64,000 bases of DNA from CAYPPG01 sp964412555 (lineage in GTDB: Bacteria > Hinthialibacterota > Hinthialibacteria > Hinthialibacterales > Hinthialibacteraceae), in assembly GCA_964412555.1 (NCBI GenBank), contig CAYPPG010000002.1, positions 124,001 to 188,000 on the forward strand. The letters are read 5' to 3'. Made by a program: the position numbers and the translations under genes. Under the pieces are notes generated by a model. The model did no database searches. It was not told the DNA's origin and saw only the letters and a program-made list of their open reading frames with translations. This document shows positions 36,338-44,651 of the stretch, one piece after another. How positions within the stretch are numbered: the first letter of the stretch is position 1; each line of letters begins with the position of its first letter.

Positions 36338-37192
36338 CTAATGATGGAGCATGAGTGCTCGATTGATTCTCCTTAAAACCCTTTCCGTCGTGCTTCCTAA
36401 TACCAATTCTCGCATGTGGGAATGACCGTAGGCGCCCATAGCGACTAGGTCGACATCCTCATCCCGCGATGTTTCCACGATATTCTCAGCGGGATCACCC
36501 TTTTTATAAATGAGAATGTCATGCATTTTATAGGCATCGAGATATTTTAGCGCTTTCTGAGCGATTTGCTGAGCGGTTTCTTTGGATGGATGAACGACCA
36601 GGACACGTAGAATGACTTTTCGATCGGAAATACTGGCCGCCAGATGGGCTGATGTTCGAAGCGCTTGCAGGGAGAATTCACTTCCGTCAAAACAGACCAA
36701 TATTTTTTGTAAGGTGCGGTAGACATACGGAGTCACAATGACAGGCAGCCTGGAACGCCGAACGACGCTCTCCAAGTTCGAGCCTAAAAGACCTGTGCTG
36801 AATTCGGCTCCTAATCCTCTTTGTCCGACAAAAAGGAGATCGCAGCACTGCACTTCATCCAGGATCACTTCAGCGACAATTCCTTCTTTGATTGTGCAGG
36901 TATAGCTGACGTCCAATTGATCGCATTCATTTTGAACTCGATTGAGTAGCGCTTCCGCTCGATTCCGTTGTTTTTGGTAAATTTCATTTTTTTCAAAAAC
37001 GGTTTCATCAAAGACAGGAGGAAAATCGGCGGAGGGGTAATAATAAGGGAAAACGGTCGCATATTCTTTCTGATCCAACACCGTCAAAACATTGATGTGG
37101 GCACCGAGTATTTTTGTGTATTCCAATGCATACCGTGTGCAGACTTCACTATAATGAGAGGAGTCTACTGCAAGCAAAATTGATTTATACAT
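36338..37192 (-). CDS. Universal stress protein, tandem UspA domains
   Basis: 284 residues with two UspA folds. The first begins YKSILLAVDSSHYSEV and ends in GQRGLGAEFSTGLLGSNLESVV. The second begins KILVCFDGSEFSLQAL and has the canonical ATP-binding G-x2-G-x9-G-S/T pattern in GAYGHSHMRELVLGSTTERV. The second domain is therefore likely to bind ATP; the first has G-S-N in place of G-S/T. No regulator adjacent. Role in stress survival is family knowledge. Confidence 0.93.
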   Translation of the reverse strand: MYKSILLAVDSSHYSEVCTRYALEYTKILGAHINVLTVLDQKEYATVFPYYYPSADFPPVFDETVFEKNEIYQKQRNRAEALLNRVQNECDQLDVSYTCTIKEGIVAEVILDEVQCCDLLFVGQRGLGAEFSTGLLGSNLESVVRRSRLPVIVTPYVYRTLQKILVCFDGSEFSLQALRTSAHLAASISDRKVILRVLVVHPSKETAQQIAQKALKYLDAYKMHDILIYKKGDPAENIVETSRDEDVDLVAMGAYGHSHMRELVLGSTTERVLRRINRALMLHH

Positions 37193-37284
37193 GGCCTTTC
37201 TGCCTGTTCTTGTAAGAGTGCAATCGTTTTTTACACTTCTATGGTATCACAATCAATCGATTTACCCTAGTATGAACAGCAAAA

Positions 37285-37851
37285 TTATCCTTCTCTTTCA
37301 ATCGGCAAGAAAAATTCCAGCAAAGTTTTCCCATATCGTTTGCTTCGAACGTGTTCCAAATAAGGCCAGTCGAGCCGTAGTTCTTCATGAAATTCACGTT
37401 GCGCAAATATGATCGTGTCGGGAGTAAGGAGTTCTTGATGTTTTCTCAGTACTTCCAACGTTAGATTGCACAAATTCTTGCCGTATGGAGGGGTAATCCC
37501 GATGATGTCGAAGGGATTTTCCTGGAAGGTCAAGCGGGGGATTTGGTTCAAAACATCTCCTTGAATGATTCTATAGGGATCGCGGGGACAGACACGCTTT
37601 TTGTTTTGAGTGGCTATTTGAAACGCTTTCGGATTCGCTTCTATGCTGATCGCAAAAGCGGCTCCCCGGCTTAGTGCTTCAATGGCTATTGCTCCAGTTC
37701 CGGAGAATAAATCCAAAATGCGCGCATCGATTAAATGAGGCTGGAGAATATCGAATAGCGATTTTCGGATACGGGACAGGAGTGGGCGGGTTTTACCTCC
37801 AGGGGGAGCGAGTATTTCGCGGTTTTTGTATTTTCCGGCAATAATACGCAT
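37285..37851 (-). CDS. rsmD: 16S rRNA guanine-N2 methyltransferase RsmD-like
   Basis: 188 residues. Matches RsmD, which methylates G966 of 16S rRNA: MRIIAGKYKNREILAPPG, TRPLLSRIRKSLFDIL, AdoMet motif ILDLFSGTGAIAIEALSRGA and KRYGKTLLEF. Motif IV, usually DPPY, reads TPPY (T120-Y123); acidic or Asn/Ser at this place normally holds the target amino group, so activity may be altered. Immediately upstream lies an Rpn gene remnant on the other strand. Confidence 0.88.
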   Translation of the reverse strand: MRIIAGKYKNREILAPPGGKTRPLLSRIRKSLFDILQPHLIDARILDLFSGTGAIAIEALSRGAAFAISIEANPKAFQIATQNKKRVCPRDPYRIIQGDVLNQIPRLTFQENPFDIIGITPPYGKNLCNLTLEVLRKHQELLTPDTIIFAQREFHEELRLDWPYLEHVRSKRYGKTLLEFFLPIEREG

Positions 37852-37860
37852 AAATGACCT

Positions 37861-38050
37861 CTTGAAGAATTAAAATTTCAACAAATTATCATACCGCTTG
37901 TGATTTATCATGGCAAAGTCCGTTAAATATTTGATACGGGATGGACTAGGTGAAAAAAACGCTTTGGATTTTTTAAAAACCATATTACTCTATATCAGTA
38001 ATGCAACGGATAAAATAAGTGAGAAAGAAATCGAGAGATACCTCTCATAA
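37861..38050 (+). pseudogene. Rpn-family nuclease remnant
   Basis: Two pieces of an Rpn gene lie fused in different frames. Positions 37861-37926 read LEELKFQQIIIPLVIYHGK before a stop, matching IIIPMVIYHGK of the intact copy at 24-25 kb. From 37910 a second frame gives KNALDFLKTILLYISNATDK then SEKEIERYLS and stop, matching ALEFLETALKYVCNATENVK of that copy. About 80-100 residues between these motifs are missing, so the gene was broken by an internal deletion with frameshift, and both ends are absent. A 46-codon frame (37910-38050) is all that remains open. Confidence 0.8.
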
Positions 38051-38079
38051 ACTCGTTTGTGTTCAAAAAAAGGTGCATT

Positions 38080-39285
38080 ATGAAGATCCATATTCCAAGG
38101 AATGTGATATTTTGCTTACTCCTGAGTGCTTCTTTGGTTTGGGGAGATTCGAAGGATTCCTGGTTTCACTCTGTAATCATCGATGACTCCATCCCGCGGG
38201 CTTATCAAGCCGCCATTGTCGATATCAACAATGATGGAAAACCGGATATCGCCGCATTGGGGGAAGGAACAAAGTCGTTTGTGGCGTGGTATGAAAATCC
38301 ATCTTGGAAAAGACGGCTCATCAGCGGGAAAGAAACAAAAAATCACATCGATTTTGCTTTCTATGATCTGGATGACGACGGTGAACTGGAATTGGCTCTC
38401 GCGTCGGATTTCCATATGAGCAAGACTACCGAAGGCGGTCAAATCAGCTGGTTGGACCGGAAAAATGACATCGATCAACCGTGGACCGTTCATCCTATCC
38501 ATTCGGAACCGACAACCCACCGTATTCGCTGGGCGGATTTGGATGGAAATGGGGAAAAGGCATTGATTGTTGCACCGATCATGGGGGTGGGGTCGAGCGG
38601 CCCGGATTATGATCAAGAAGCGGTACGGCTATTGTCTTTTGAAATTTCGGATGATCCGGCAAAAGAACCCTGGATGATGAATATGATTGACAAATCCCTT
38701 CACATTCTTCATGGTTTATATGTCGAGGATGTGAATAAGGATGGGAATGATGAGATATTCACGGCCGCGCTGGAAGGTGTTCATGTTTTCCGGCAAAACG
38801 ATCAAGGTTCAACAATGAAGCGGTTGATTGCACTCGGAAATCGTGGAGAAGGAGAGCGTACCGGTTCCAGTGAAGTGGCTGTAGGAGGCTTTCGAAATGG
38901 AGAGCACTTTTTAACGAGTATCGATCCCTGGCATGGGAACCATGTTGCAGTGTATACAAAACCATCCAATGGCCCTCGTTTCCCTTTGCAGCGAAAAGTG
39001 ATCGATGATTCCTATGAGAGTGGACATGCAATCGCTTGCGGTGATTTTGACGGGGATGGGAATGATGAAATCATCGGCGGATATAGAGGGAAAGGACACT
39101 CCATTTATGTATATGATTACAATCATGAAGATGAGAGTTGGAAGAGAATACTAGTTGCAAAGGATGTCGCTGCACAAGGATTTGCTGTTGGAGATGTGAA
39201 TGGGGATGGGAAACTGGATTTTGTCGCCGCAGGTGGAGCGACAAACAATGTGAAATTGTACATTAACAATAGAAACCCAAAATAA
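38080..39285 (+). CDS. Secreted VCBS/FG-GAP repeat protein
   Basis: 401 residues from ATG 38080, preceded by AAAAGG. Signal peptide FCLLLSASLVWG, then a beta-propeller of FG-GAP/VCBS repeats with calcium-binding-like loops: DINNDGKPDIAALG, DLDDDGELELALASD, DVNKDGNDEIFTAA, DFDGDGNDEIIGG and DVNGDGKLDFVAAGG. Such propellers bind proteins or glycans outside the cell. No enzymatic domain. It is followed by a strong bidirectional terminator. Confidence 0.88.
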   Translation: MKIHIPRNVIFCLLLSASLVWGDSKDSWFHSVIIDDSIPRAYQAAIVDINNDGKPDIAALGEGTKSFVAWYENPSWKRRLISGKETKNHIDFAFYDLDDDGELELALASDFHMSKTTEGGQISWLDRKNDIDQPWTVHPIHSEPTTHRIRWADLDGNGEKALIVAPIMGVGSSGPDYDQEAVRLLSFEISDDPAKEPWMMNMIDKSLHILHGLYVEDVNKDGNDEIFTAALEGVHVFRQNDQGSTMKRLIALGNRGEGERTGSSEVAVGGFRNGEHFLTSIDPWHGNHVAVYTKPSNGPRFPLQRKVIDDSYESGHAIACGDFDGDGNDEIIGGYRGKGHSIYVYDYNHEDESWKRILVAKDVAAQGFAVGDVNGDGKLDFVAAGGATNNVKLYINNRNPK

Positions 39286-39305
39286 TCATGTTTAGCAAAA
39301 ATAAA

Positions 39306-39344
39306 CGAGGAGCACGTAATTTGTGCTCCTCGCTTTTGCTTTTT
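39306..39344. terminator. Bidirectional Rho-independent terminator
   Basis: CGAGGAGCAC (39306-39315) pairs perfectly with GTGCTCCTCG (39323-39332) around a seven-base loop. T-rich sequence follows on the plus strand and an A-rich tract precedes it. It serves both the VCBS gene and the converging secreted paralogue. Confidence 0.9.
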
Positions 39345-39356
39345 ACGATTTCTTGA

Positions 39357-40442
39357 TTAGAACAAGCTCCAGTTCGATACATTAACCGGTGTCCCCGGTT
39401 CCGGTTCCACCGCTTCATCAAAACGGGCGCAAATGTAATCGATTTGCATTGCACCATAATTATTGGTAGCGCACATGCCAAATTCTACAATCGCTTGTGG
39501 AAAACCGGGAAAATCGCCCAAATCGTGTGGATCCGGTCGATCGGCTACATCCGGTCCCCGCTGAACTATACCTTCACAGAGAGGCTCAGCACTCCCGTTT
39601 ACCCATGCTCTTACCGTAATGGACATTTCCTCATCTTCAGCGGTATTGGGATCGTATTCTTCCGCTATTGCTGTGACCCATACGCTGTTGAAAGCGGTCG
39701 TATCCACTTGGTCACTAATAAGAATATTTTCATCTCCGTCCGGATCTTCTGTGTCGTTTCCCTGGATGAAGAGAGAATTTTCCGCGTAATAGCCAATCCC
39801 TATTGAAATTTCATGATCAGGCCAAACTTCATCAAAATATCCGATTCCTACTTGCACTCTATCATATTGCTCTGGAATCCAGGGGCGCTCTGCAAAGTTG
39901 AATGGGGGATCTGCCCAATCATTATCCGATTGAAATGGAGTCGACATATCCAAAGGAAGCATTCGATAACGAACTAAAAAAGTAACTCCTCCGTTTACAA
40001 AAGGCTTTTCCAGTCCTTCTTCACGATTTGCCATAGCGGCAAACATCAGTTTCCGATCGCTAGGATCTCCACCAGTCCAATCACGAGGATCTCCGAGATC
40101 GATTAATGTCAACACACTTGCATCGTCTGCCGGAGTTGATCCATCTTCGGTGTCTCCGGCTCCTCCAATTGTGTCAATTCGAACTACCTCGCCTCCTTCC
40201 CAGCCATTTTCTTTAAATACATCCGTATTTGCATTTCCAGAATACTGATCGCTGCCATTGTTGTGATTCCATCGAGTGGTGGCTGGGTCGAAATCAACGG
40301 GTGGGACTTCATGCCATTCTTCGATGAATTCCCAACCTCCTGGTGGTTCTTTCCAGCCGCCCCGGTCTGCATAAGCGGTTGAAATGCAAACACTCACGAT
40401 GACCAAACATACCACGAAATTCCCGAAACAAGCTTTCTTCAT
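39357..40442 (-). CDS. Secreted protein, tandem paralogue A
   Basis: 361 residues; ATG 40442 has GGAGG at ideal spacing. Signal peptide FVVCLVIVSVCISTAYA. The mature start DRGGWKEPPGGWEFIEEW, the motif WNHNNGSDQYSGNANTD and DLGDPRD(W/F)TGGDPSDRK are shared with the neighbouring paralogue at 40.7-41.8 kb. The repeat-free body is beta-rich and acidic, and the end is GTPVNVSNWSLF. No known domain was recognised; a lectin-like jelly roll is possible. Its leader contains an 11-bp inverted repeat, and a terminator follows. Confidence 0.75.
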   Translation of the reverse strand: MKKACFGNFVVCLVIVSVCISTAYADRGGWKEPPGGWEFIEEWHEVPPVDFDPATTRWNHNNGSDQYSGNANTDVFKENGWEGGEVVRIDTIGGAGDTEDGSTPADDASVLTLIDLGDPRDWTGGDPSDRKLMFAAMANREEGLEKPFVNGGVTFLVRYRMLPLDMSTPFQSDNDWADPPFNFAERPWIPEQYDRVQVGIGYFDEVWPDHEISIGIGYYAENSLFIQGNDTEDPDGDENILISDQVDTTAFNSVWVTAIAEEYDPNTAEDEEMSITVRAWVNGSAEPLCEGIVQRGPDVADRPDPHDLGDFPGFPQAIVEFGMCATNNYGAMQIDYICARFDEAVEPEPGTPVNVSNWSLF

Positions 40443-40468
40443 AATAATCCTCCCATATAAAATATTTT

Positions 40469-40508
40469 CGATTGATCTAGACCGTATGACACAAAGATAG
40501 ATCAATCG
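40469..40508 (-). promoter_or_regulatory. Inverted repeat in the leader of paralogue A
   Basis: CGATTGATCTA (40469-40479) and TAGATCAATCG (40498-40508) are perfect reverse complements with an 18-base loop, 27 bases upstream of the ATG. An operator or a stem controlling translation are both possible. A third GATCAATG half-site lies just upstream on the gene's strand. Confidence 0.5.
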
Positions 40509-40640
40509 AAGGTCAGATCAATGGTACCATAGATGCACGGGTTTTCTCAAGCTTTTTTATTCATAATGATGGTTAAATGAAAAGGTCAATGCAATTATAA
40601 TGGATAAGTCTTTAATTATGAGTGGGTTATAAATAAAAAA

Positions 40641-40668
40641 AAAGTCCCAATCAGAAGATTGGGACTTT
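40641..40668 (-). terminator. Rho-independent terminator of paralogue B
   Basis: AAAGTCCCAATC (40641-40652) pairs with GATTGGGACTTT (40657-40668) around AGAA. On the minus strand it is followed by a T-rich tract (plus-strand A-run at 40631-40640). It lies just past the stop of the gene ending at 40689. Confidence 0.88.
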
Positions 40669-40688
40669 TGAGATTATTTTACTAGGTA

Positions 40689-41816
40689 TCAATAGACTTC
40701 CCAATTATTGACAGGGGTTCCACCCGCCGGTTGCGGATCGAATGCACCAGCCATCGTCGCACAGAGATAATCATACTGGAATCCACCGGCTGCAGGTGTG
40801 CCGGCGCTGCCAATATTGAACGCAATTTCCAATTGGCCTGACCATTCGGAATTATCTTGCAAATCTTCCGGATTTGGCCGGTCAACGTCTTCACCACGAA
40901 TGATAGTGGTTTCGACAGGATCTAAGCTTCCATCTCCAAATGCTCGAACGTTGATGACCATTGGATCACTCGGATCCGCTTGAGCGTTTATCCAGACGGT
41001 ATGAAATTCTGTCGTATCGATATTTGTCAATACCGGCACATTTTCATCTCCGTCGACATCGTCAATTCCTTCCATGACCGATTTGTCATTCACGAGAACG
41101 GACAATTCCCCTTCTGTGTAATATCCTGTTCCGACAAGAACATTTTGGATTCCATCAGCAGGATCGACATACCCTACACCCACATGAGCACGATCCGACG
41201 CTTCCGGGATAAATCGGAGAGTTCCATCGCCATTCGGCACACCATCTCCATCGGGATCCAATGCGAGTTCAACTAGTTCCAGACCTGCACCGATGTCACG
41301 ATCCGGAACAATCGGGAAAACCCTATAGCGTGCGATGTACGTGACACCTTGAAGAAATGGATCTTCCGTCAATTCACCCGGTCCATGCAAGGCACCCAAG
41401 AAAAAGATTTTGCGGTCACTGGGGTCTCCACCTGTAAAATCACGCGGATCACCGAGATCGACGATTCGAAGGCATACAGCATCTTCTGCCGGAGTTTCAC
41501 CATCTTCCGTGTCGCCGGCACCTTCAATCGTTTCGATTCTGACTACATCACCGACTAAAACGTCGGGTTTGATGTAGACTTGAAAGTCATTGAACAAATC
41601 CGTGTTGGCGTTTCCCGAATATTGATCACTTCCATTGTTGTGATTCCACTTCGGATCACCATCCACTTGTGGAATATCCTCGTTCCACTCTTCCACGAAT
41701 GTCCAACCACCCGGCGGATCAGCCCAGCCGGCTCGATCTGCATATGCTGGGGAATACCCCATCAAACATACGATTCCTACACAAACCAACAGTTCCACCA
41801 AAACGATTTTCTTCAT
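40689..41816 (-). CDS. Secreted protein, tandem paralogue B
   Basis: 375 residues with AAGGAG upstream of ATG. Signal peptide VELLVCVGIVCLMGYSPAYA. It shares with paralogue A the DRAGWADPPGGWTFVEEW start, WNHNNGSDQYSGNANTD, GAGDTEDGETPAEDA, GDPRDFTGGDPSDRK, the GxGYY segment and a GTPVNNWEVY end. The two are clear tandem duplicates that have diverged to roughly half identity by eye. Both have their own promoter-leader and terminator, so they are likely expressed independently. Function unknown; abundant secreted or surface proteins are plausible from the strong expression signals. Confidence 0.75.
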   Translation of the reverse strand: MKKIVLVELLVCVGIVCLMGYSPAYADRAGWADPPGGWTFVEEWNEDIPQVDGDPKWNHNNGSDQYSGNANTDLFNDFQVYIKPDVLVGDVVRIETIEGAGDTEDGETPAEDAVCLRIVDLGDPRDFTGGDPSDRKIFFLGALHGPGELTEDPFLQGVTYIARYRVFPIVPDRDIGAGLELVELALDPDGDGVPNGDGTLRFIPEASDRAHVGVGYVDPADGIQNVLVGTGYYTEGELSVLVNDKSVMEGIDDVDGDENVPVLTNIDTTEFHTVWINAQADPSDPMVINVRAFGDGSLDPVETTIIRGEDVDRPNPEDLQDNSEWSGQLEIAFNIGSAGTPAAGGFQYDYLCATMAGAFDPQPAGGTPVNNWEVY

Positions 41817-41901
41817 ATAAACTCTCCTTCCCAGATGTGATTGAATTAGTCAATTCTTTTGAATTGGCTAATCATTCTGATCTACATTTCATTTTCGTTT
41901 C

Positions 41902-41931
41902 ATCATACCATTAGAGTGTCCTGTAAATCAA
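41902..41931 (-). promoter_or_regulatory. Candidate sigma70 promoter of paralogue B
   Basis: On the minus strand TTGATT (-35), 18-base spacer and TATGAT (-10) lie about 85 bases upstream of the ATG. The spacing and position resemble a TTGAGA...TACCAT arrangement upstream of paralogue A. Confidence 0.4.
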
Positions 41932-42005
41932 GACGAAATTTCATAATATTGAAATAAAATATAATTGCTTGATCATTGTAGCGATTTAATGTGTGGAATA
42001 AATAA

Positions 42006-42040
42006 AATAGACGATGGAAAACCTATTTCCATCGTCTATT
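42006..42040 (-). terminator. Rho-independent terminator after the redoxin gene
   Basis: A perfect 15-bp stem, AATAGACGATGGAAA (42006-42020) with TTTCCATCGTCTATT (42026-42040), loop ACCTA. The minus-strand continuation is T-rich. It follows the redoxin stop at 42070. Confidence 0.9.
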
Positions 42041-42069
42041 CTTCGATGCAGGATGGATAGAGTATTACT

Positions 42070-42687
42070 TCAGTTTACACGCTTAATTGTGCATCCAAAT
42101 GCCTTTGTTTCTTTCTCTTCTACTTCTTTACCCGCTAAAACGGCATCAAGTGCGGCAGCCAAGTAATGATTCTTGATATTGTTTGGATTTTGGCTGTCGT
42201 CAATGGCGCCATGATAGCGGATTTTTTTACCTTTGCAAATCACGAAGGTTTCGGGAGTGACTCTCGCGCCGAATCGGTCGGCTACTTTGTTTCCCCAGTC
42301 TTTCAATACGGGGTAGTTCAATTCGTGTTGTTTCGCATATTTTTTGATAGTTTCCTCGTCATTGATTTTGTTTGAATCGATGGCGATGACTACCACTTTA
42401 TCAGCGTATTTTTTCTGGATGTCTTTCAACCTTTCCTCGTATGCACGGGAAACCGGACATGCACAGCTCCAGAAGTCCAGAACCACCACTTTTTTACCGA
42501 GGACGTCACCGAGATCATGTTCTTTTCCACTTGCATCTTTCAATGTAAATGGTTTGACGGTATCCCCGACTTCATACGGTTTTTTTTCCGCCTTAGCGGG
42601 TGCTATGGTTTCGGAAGCTCCAACGATACCTACAAAAACGAGTAAACCGGATAAAACAAATGCCATTTTTGAACTACGGAATTTCAT
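42070..42687 (-). CDS. Exported thioredoxin-fold protein with CxC motif
   Basis: 205 residues. Signal peptide MAFVLSGLLVFVGIVGA, then a thioredoxin/AhpC-TSA fold (VGDTVKPFTLKDASGKEHDL, KKVVVLDFWSCACPVSRAYEE). The active-site region reads CACPVS rather than CxxC, a pattern seen in redoxin-domain proteins of many uncultivated bacteria. It would act in thiol redox chemistry in the periplasm. The end contains an isolated Cys (AFGCTIKRVN) that could be the resolving residue. AAAGGAG precedes the start and a good promoter lies upstream. Confidence 0.88.
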   Translation of the reverse strand: MKFRSSKMAFVLSGLLVFVGIVGASETIAPAKAEKKPYEVGDTVKPFTLKDASGKEHDLGDVLGKKVVVLDFWSCACPVSRAYEERLKDIQKKYADKVVVIAIDSNKINDEETIKKYAKQHELNYPVLKDWGNKVADRFGARVTPETFVICKGKKIRYHGAIDDSQNPNNIKNHYLAAALDAVLAGKEVEEKETKAFGCTIKRVN

Positions 42688-42745
42688 AGTTTTTCTCCTT
42701 TACTTTTCATTGTGATTGTGTGAATAATCGAGCAGCGTTTAAGGT

Positions 42746-42773
42746 ATTATATCAATATTCAGGTTTTATGCAA
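42746..42773 (-). promoter_or_regulatory. Promoter of the redoxin gene
   Basis: On the minus strand TTGCAT (-35), a 16-base spacer and TATAAT (-10), about 60 bases upstream of the ATG. The -10 hexamer is the consensus. Confidence 0.5.
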
Positions 42774-42896
42774 ATATTTTACTTCATTATATTTGTTTAA
42801 ATTGTAAGACTCTTCTCAGCGTCTGATTCATGAGGATTTTCTCGAATAGAGAGATGTTTTGATTTTTTGTTATAATTATGGAAGGAACGATTTTCT

Positions 42897-43712
42897 ATGC
42901 AAATGGACTCATTCGCATCAAAAATTCTGACTATACAAACGGGTGGTGAATCGTTGCGAATTCGATATATCGATATCGGTGAGGGATTGCCAATTTTGTA
43001 TCTTCATGGCTGGGGATGCAATGCGAATGTTTTTTTTCCGTTGATGAATCAACTTTCCTCTTTGGGACGCCATATTGCTTTGGATTTTCCTGGATTCGGT
43101 GAATCCGAACGACCCAAAATGACTTGGGGAACGAAAGAATATGCGGATTTTATTGTTGATTTTCTTTGTCGATTGGATATTGATTCATGTGTAGCCGTTA
43201 CACATTCTTTTGGGGGGCGTGTTGCAATCCAACTAGCATCAGCATATCCGCAATATTTGTCGGCGATGGTGTTGATTGCCTCTGCCGGATTGAAAAGAAC
43301 TGTGCCGTTTATGAAGAAGTGGAAAATTAAGAGTATTCAATCTTCTGCGCGTTTGGCTCAACGGCTGTTACCTGCTACTTTAGGAACGAAAATCAAAGAA
43401 CGTTTGTATCAGAAAATTGCCTCCCGGGATTGGTTGGAGGCGGGGGAAATGCGCGATATTTTTGTGCGCGTTGTGAATGAAGATTTATCGGATTTGCTTC
43501 CTTCTATTCAAATCCCTTCTTTATTGATATGGGGGGCAGAAGACTGGGAAACACCACCGGAATTGGGGCAAAAAATGAGCCTGATGCTTTCCCTTTCCCA
43601 ATATATCGAACTACCTGGCTTTGATCATTATTCGATTCTTGACCGAGGACGGCACCAGACCGGGTACCATATTTCCAAATTTGTGAAGGGTCAATTCTCT
43701 TCTATGGGTTGA
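42897..43712 (+). CDS. Alpha/beta hydrolase
   Basis: 271 residues of the alpha/beta hydrolase fold. LHGWGCNANVF gives the oxyanion HG motif, nucleophile Ser lies in VTHSFGGR (THSFG instead of GxSxG), Asp in LIWGAEDWETP and catalytic His in GFDHYSILD. GGAAGGA precedes the ATG, and TATAAT at 42871-42876 may be its -10 box. Substrate unknown. A separate Mur ligase and Ddl follow on the same strand after a pseudogene; the same trio occurs in other phyla, which suggests an envelope role, but this is weak. Confidence 0.88.
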   Translation: MQMDSFASKILTIQTGGESLRIRYIDIGEGLPILYLHGWGCNANVFFPLMNQLSSLGRHIALDFPGFGESERPKMTWGTKEYADFIVDFLCRLDIDSCVAVTHSFGGRVAIQLASAYPQYLSAMVLIASAGLKRTVPFMKKWKIKSIQSSARLAQRLLPATLGTKIKERLYQKIASRDWLEAGEMRDIFVRVVNEDLSDLLPSIQIPSLLIWGAEDWETPPELGQKMSLMLSLSQYIELPGFDHYSILDRGRHQTGYHISKFVKGQFSSMG

Positions 43713-44244
43713 TGATTGTTAAATTCTTTCATAATTTGATCAAATGTTTCGAGCGAATCAACACGAAGAGCTTGTTTGCGGAGTTTTCTGAGAATAGAAA
43801 GATCGTCAATATTTTTTACAGATTGAATCAACGGAGATGGAAGTCTGCCGAAATTATCTCGTAGAATATCCATAATCGTTGCCTGTGCTTCTTTTATACT
43901 GCCAATTTGCATTCCTTCCTTTTTTCCTTCCTTTTTTCCTTCCTTTCTCCCTTTTTCTCTTCCTTCTTTTAATCCTTTCTCCATTCCTCTTTCCATAGCA
44001 AAAATTTCAAACGGTGCAAGAACTGGCATTTTCTTTTTCTCCTGGTATTCGTAAACTCTTTTCAGAAACTCACGTTCGAACTCTTGAGGTAATGTCATCA
44101 GAATGTCAATAAATTTAAATAATAAACCAACTACTCTCTATGGACCTTGGGAAAGAACAACAACATAAACCACTGCAAAAATTCATCCAGAATTGCTTTC
44201 CAAGAACTATCGAAGTTGGCATGTTTTGACTTGGTGTTTTTCAT
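43691..44244 (-). pseudogene. Degraded Rpn/DUF4351-type gene with central deletion
   Basis: The 5' end is preserved from ATG 44244: MKNTKSKHANFDSSWKAILD then EFLQWFMLLFFPKVHRE and a TAG at 44131. The 3' end continues from about 44120 in another frame, LFKFIDILMTLPQEFEREFL, through an EGKKEGKKEG repeat linker, to a stop at 43691. The 5' residues match the conserved N-terminus of this family and LFxFIDxLMxLPxExE matches its later part. The intervening 150 or more residues, including the nuclease core, are lost, with a frameshift at the junction. Only the last 135 codons form an open frame. The 3' end overlaps the hydrolase gene by 22 bases. Confidence 0.85.
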
Positions 44245-44451
44245 GTTGCTTATACTTCTATGGTGAGAGGTTACATTCAGTAGATGGATTGTATCATATT
44301 CTTGTGTAGGAGTAAAATATTGGGACGGTAAGTTTCCTGTTTGATCGTTATTATTTTACTACCTCTATATCGGGAAGTGATAAGGTTTTCATGTTTCTTG
44401 AAAGTTGAAATTGTTGTAATATGAGAATATTTGAGAGTGGGTATTATCTTT

Positions 44452-44485
44452 AGCAAGGGCAGACTTCGCTTTGCCCTTGGTACCC
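44452..44485. repeat. REP-like palindromic repeat, copy 1
   Basis: 34 bases containing the inverted pair CAAGGGCA/TGCCCTTG around GACTTCGCTT. Identical to copy 2 at 44581-44614; a related element lies at 60213-60239. Confidence 0.8.
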
Positions 44486-44580
44486 AAGGTGTAAGGCAAG
44501 GATATACGCGGGGTAACAGGGGCAAGTTTTATGCCCCTGCGTGAACCTCGTCAAAGTACCATTAGTATTCTTGAGATTAA

Positions 44581-44614
44581 AGCAAGGGCAGACTTCGCTT
44601 TGCCCTTGGTACCC
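44581..44614. repeat. REP-like palindromic repeat, copy 2
   Basis: Exact copy of the 34-bp element at 44452-44485, just upstream of the Mur ligase gene (ATG 44652). It may form a hairpin in its leader. Confidence 0.8.
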
Positions 44615-44651
44615 GCAGTCAGTACTTGTATCAGCAAAACAATTGTAGAAT

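Larger units (their letters stand above)
44245..44651. other. Intergenic region with palindromic repeats
   Basis: No gene was recognised. It holds two copies of a 34-bp palindromic repeat (listed separately) and, between them, the hairpin CAGGGGCA-AGTTTTA-TGCCCCTG (around 44518-44540). The rest is AT-rich. Confidence 0.6.
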
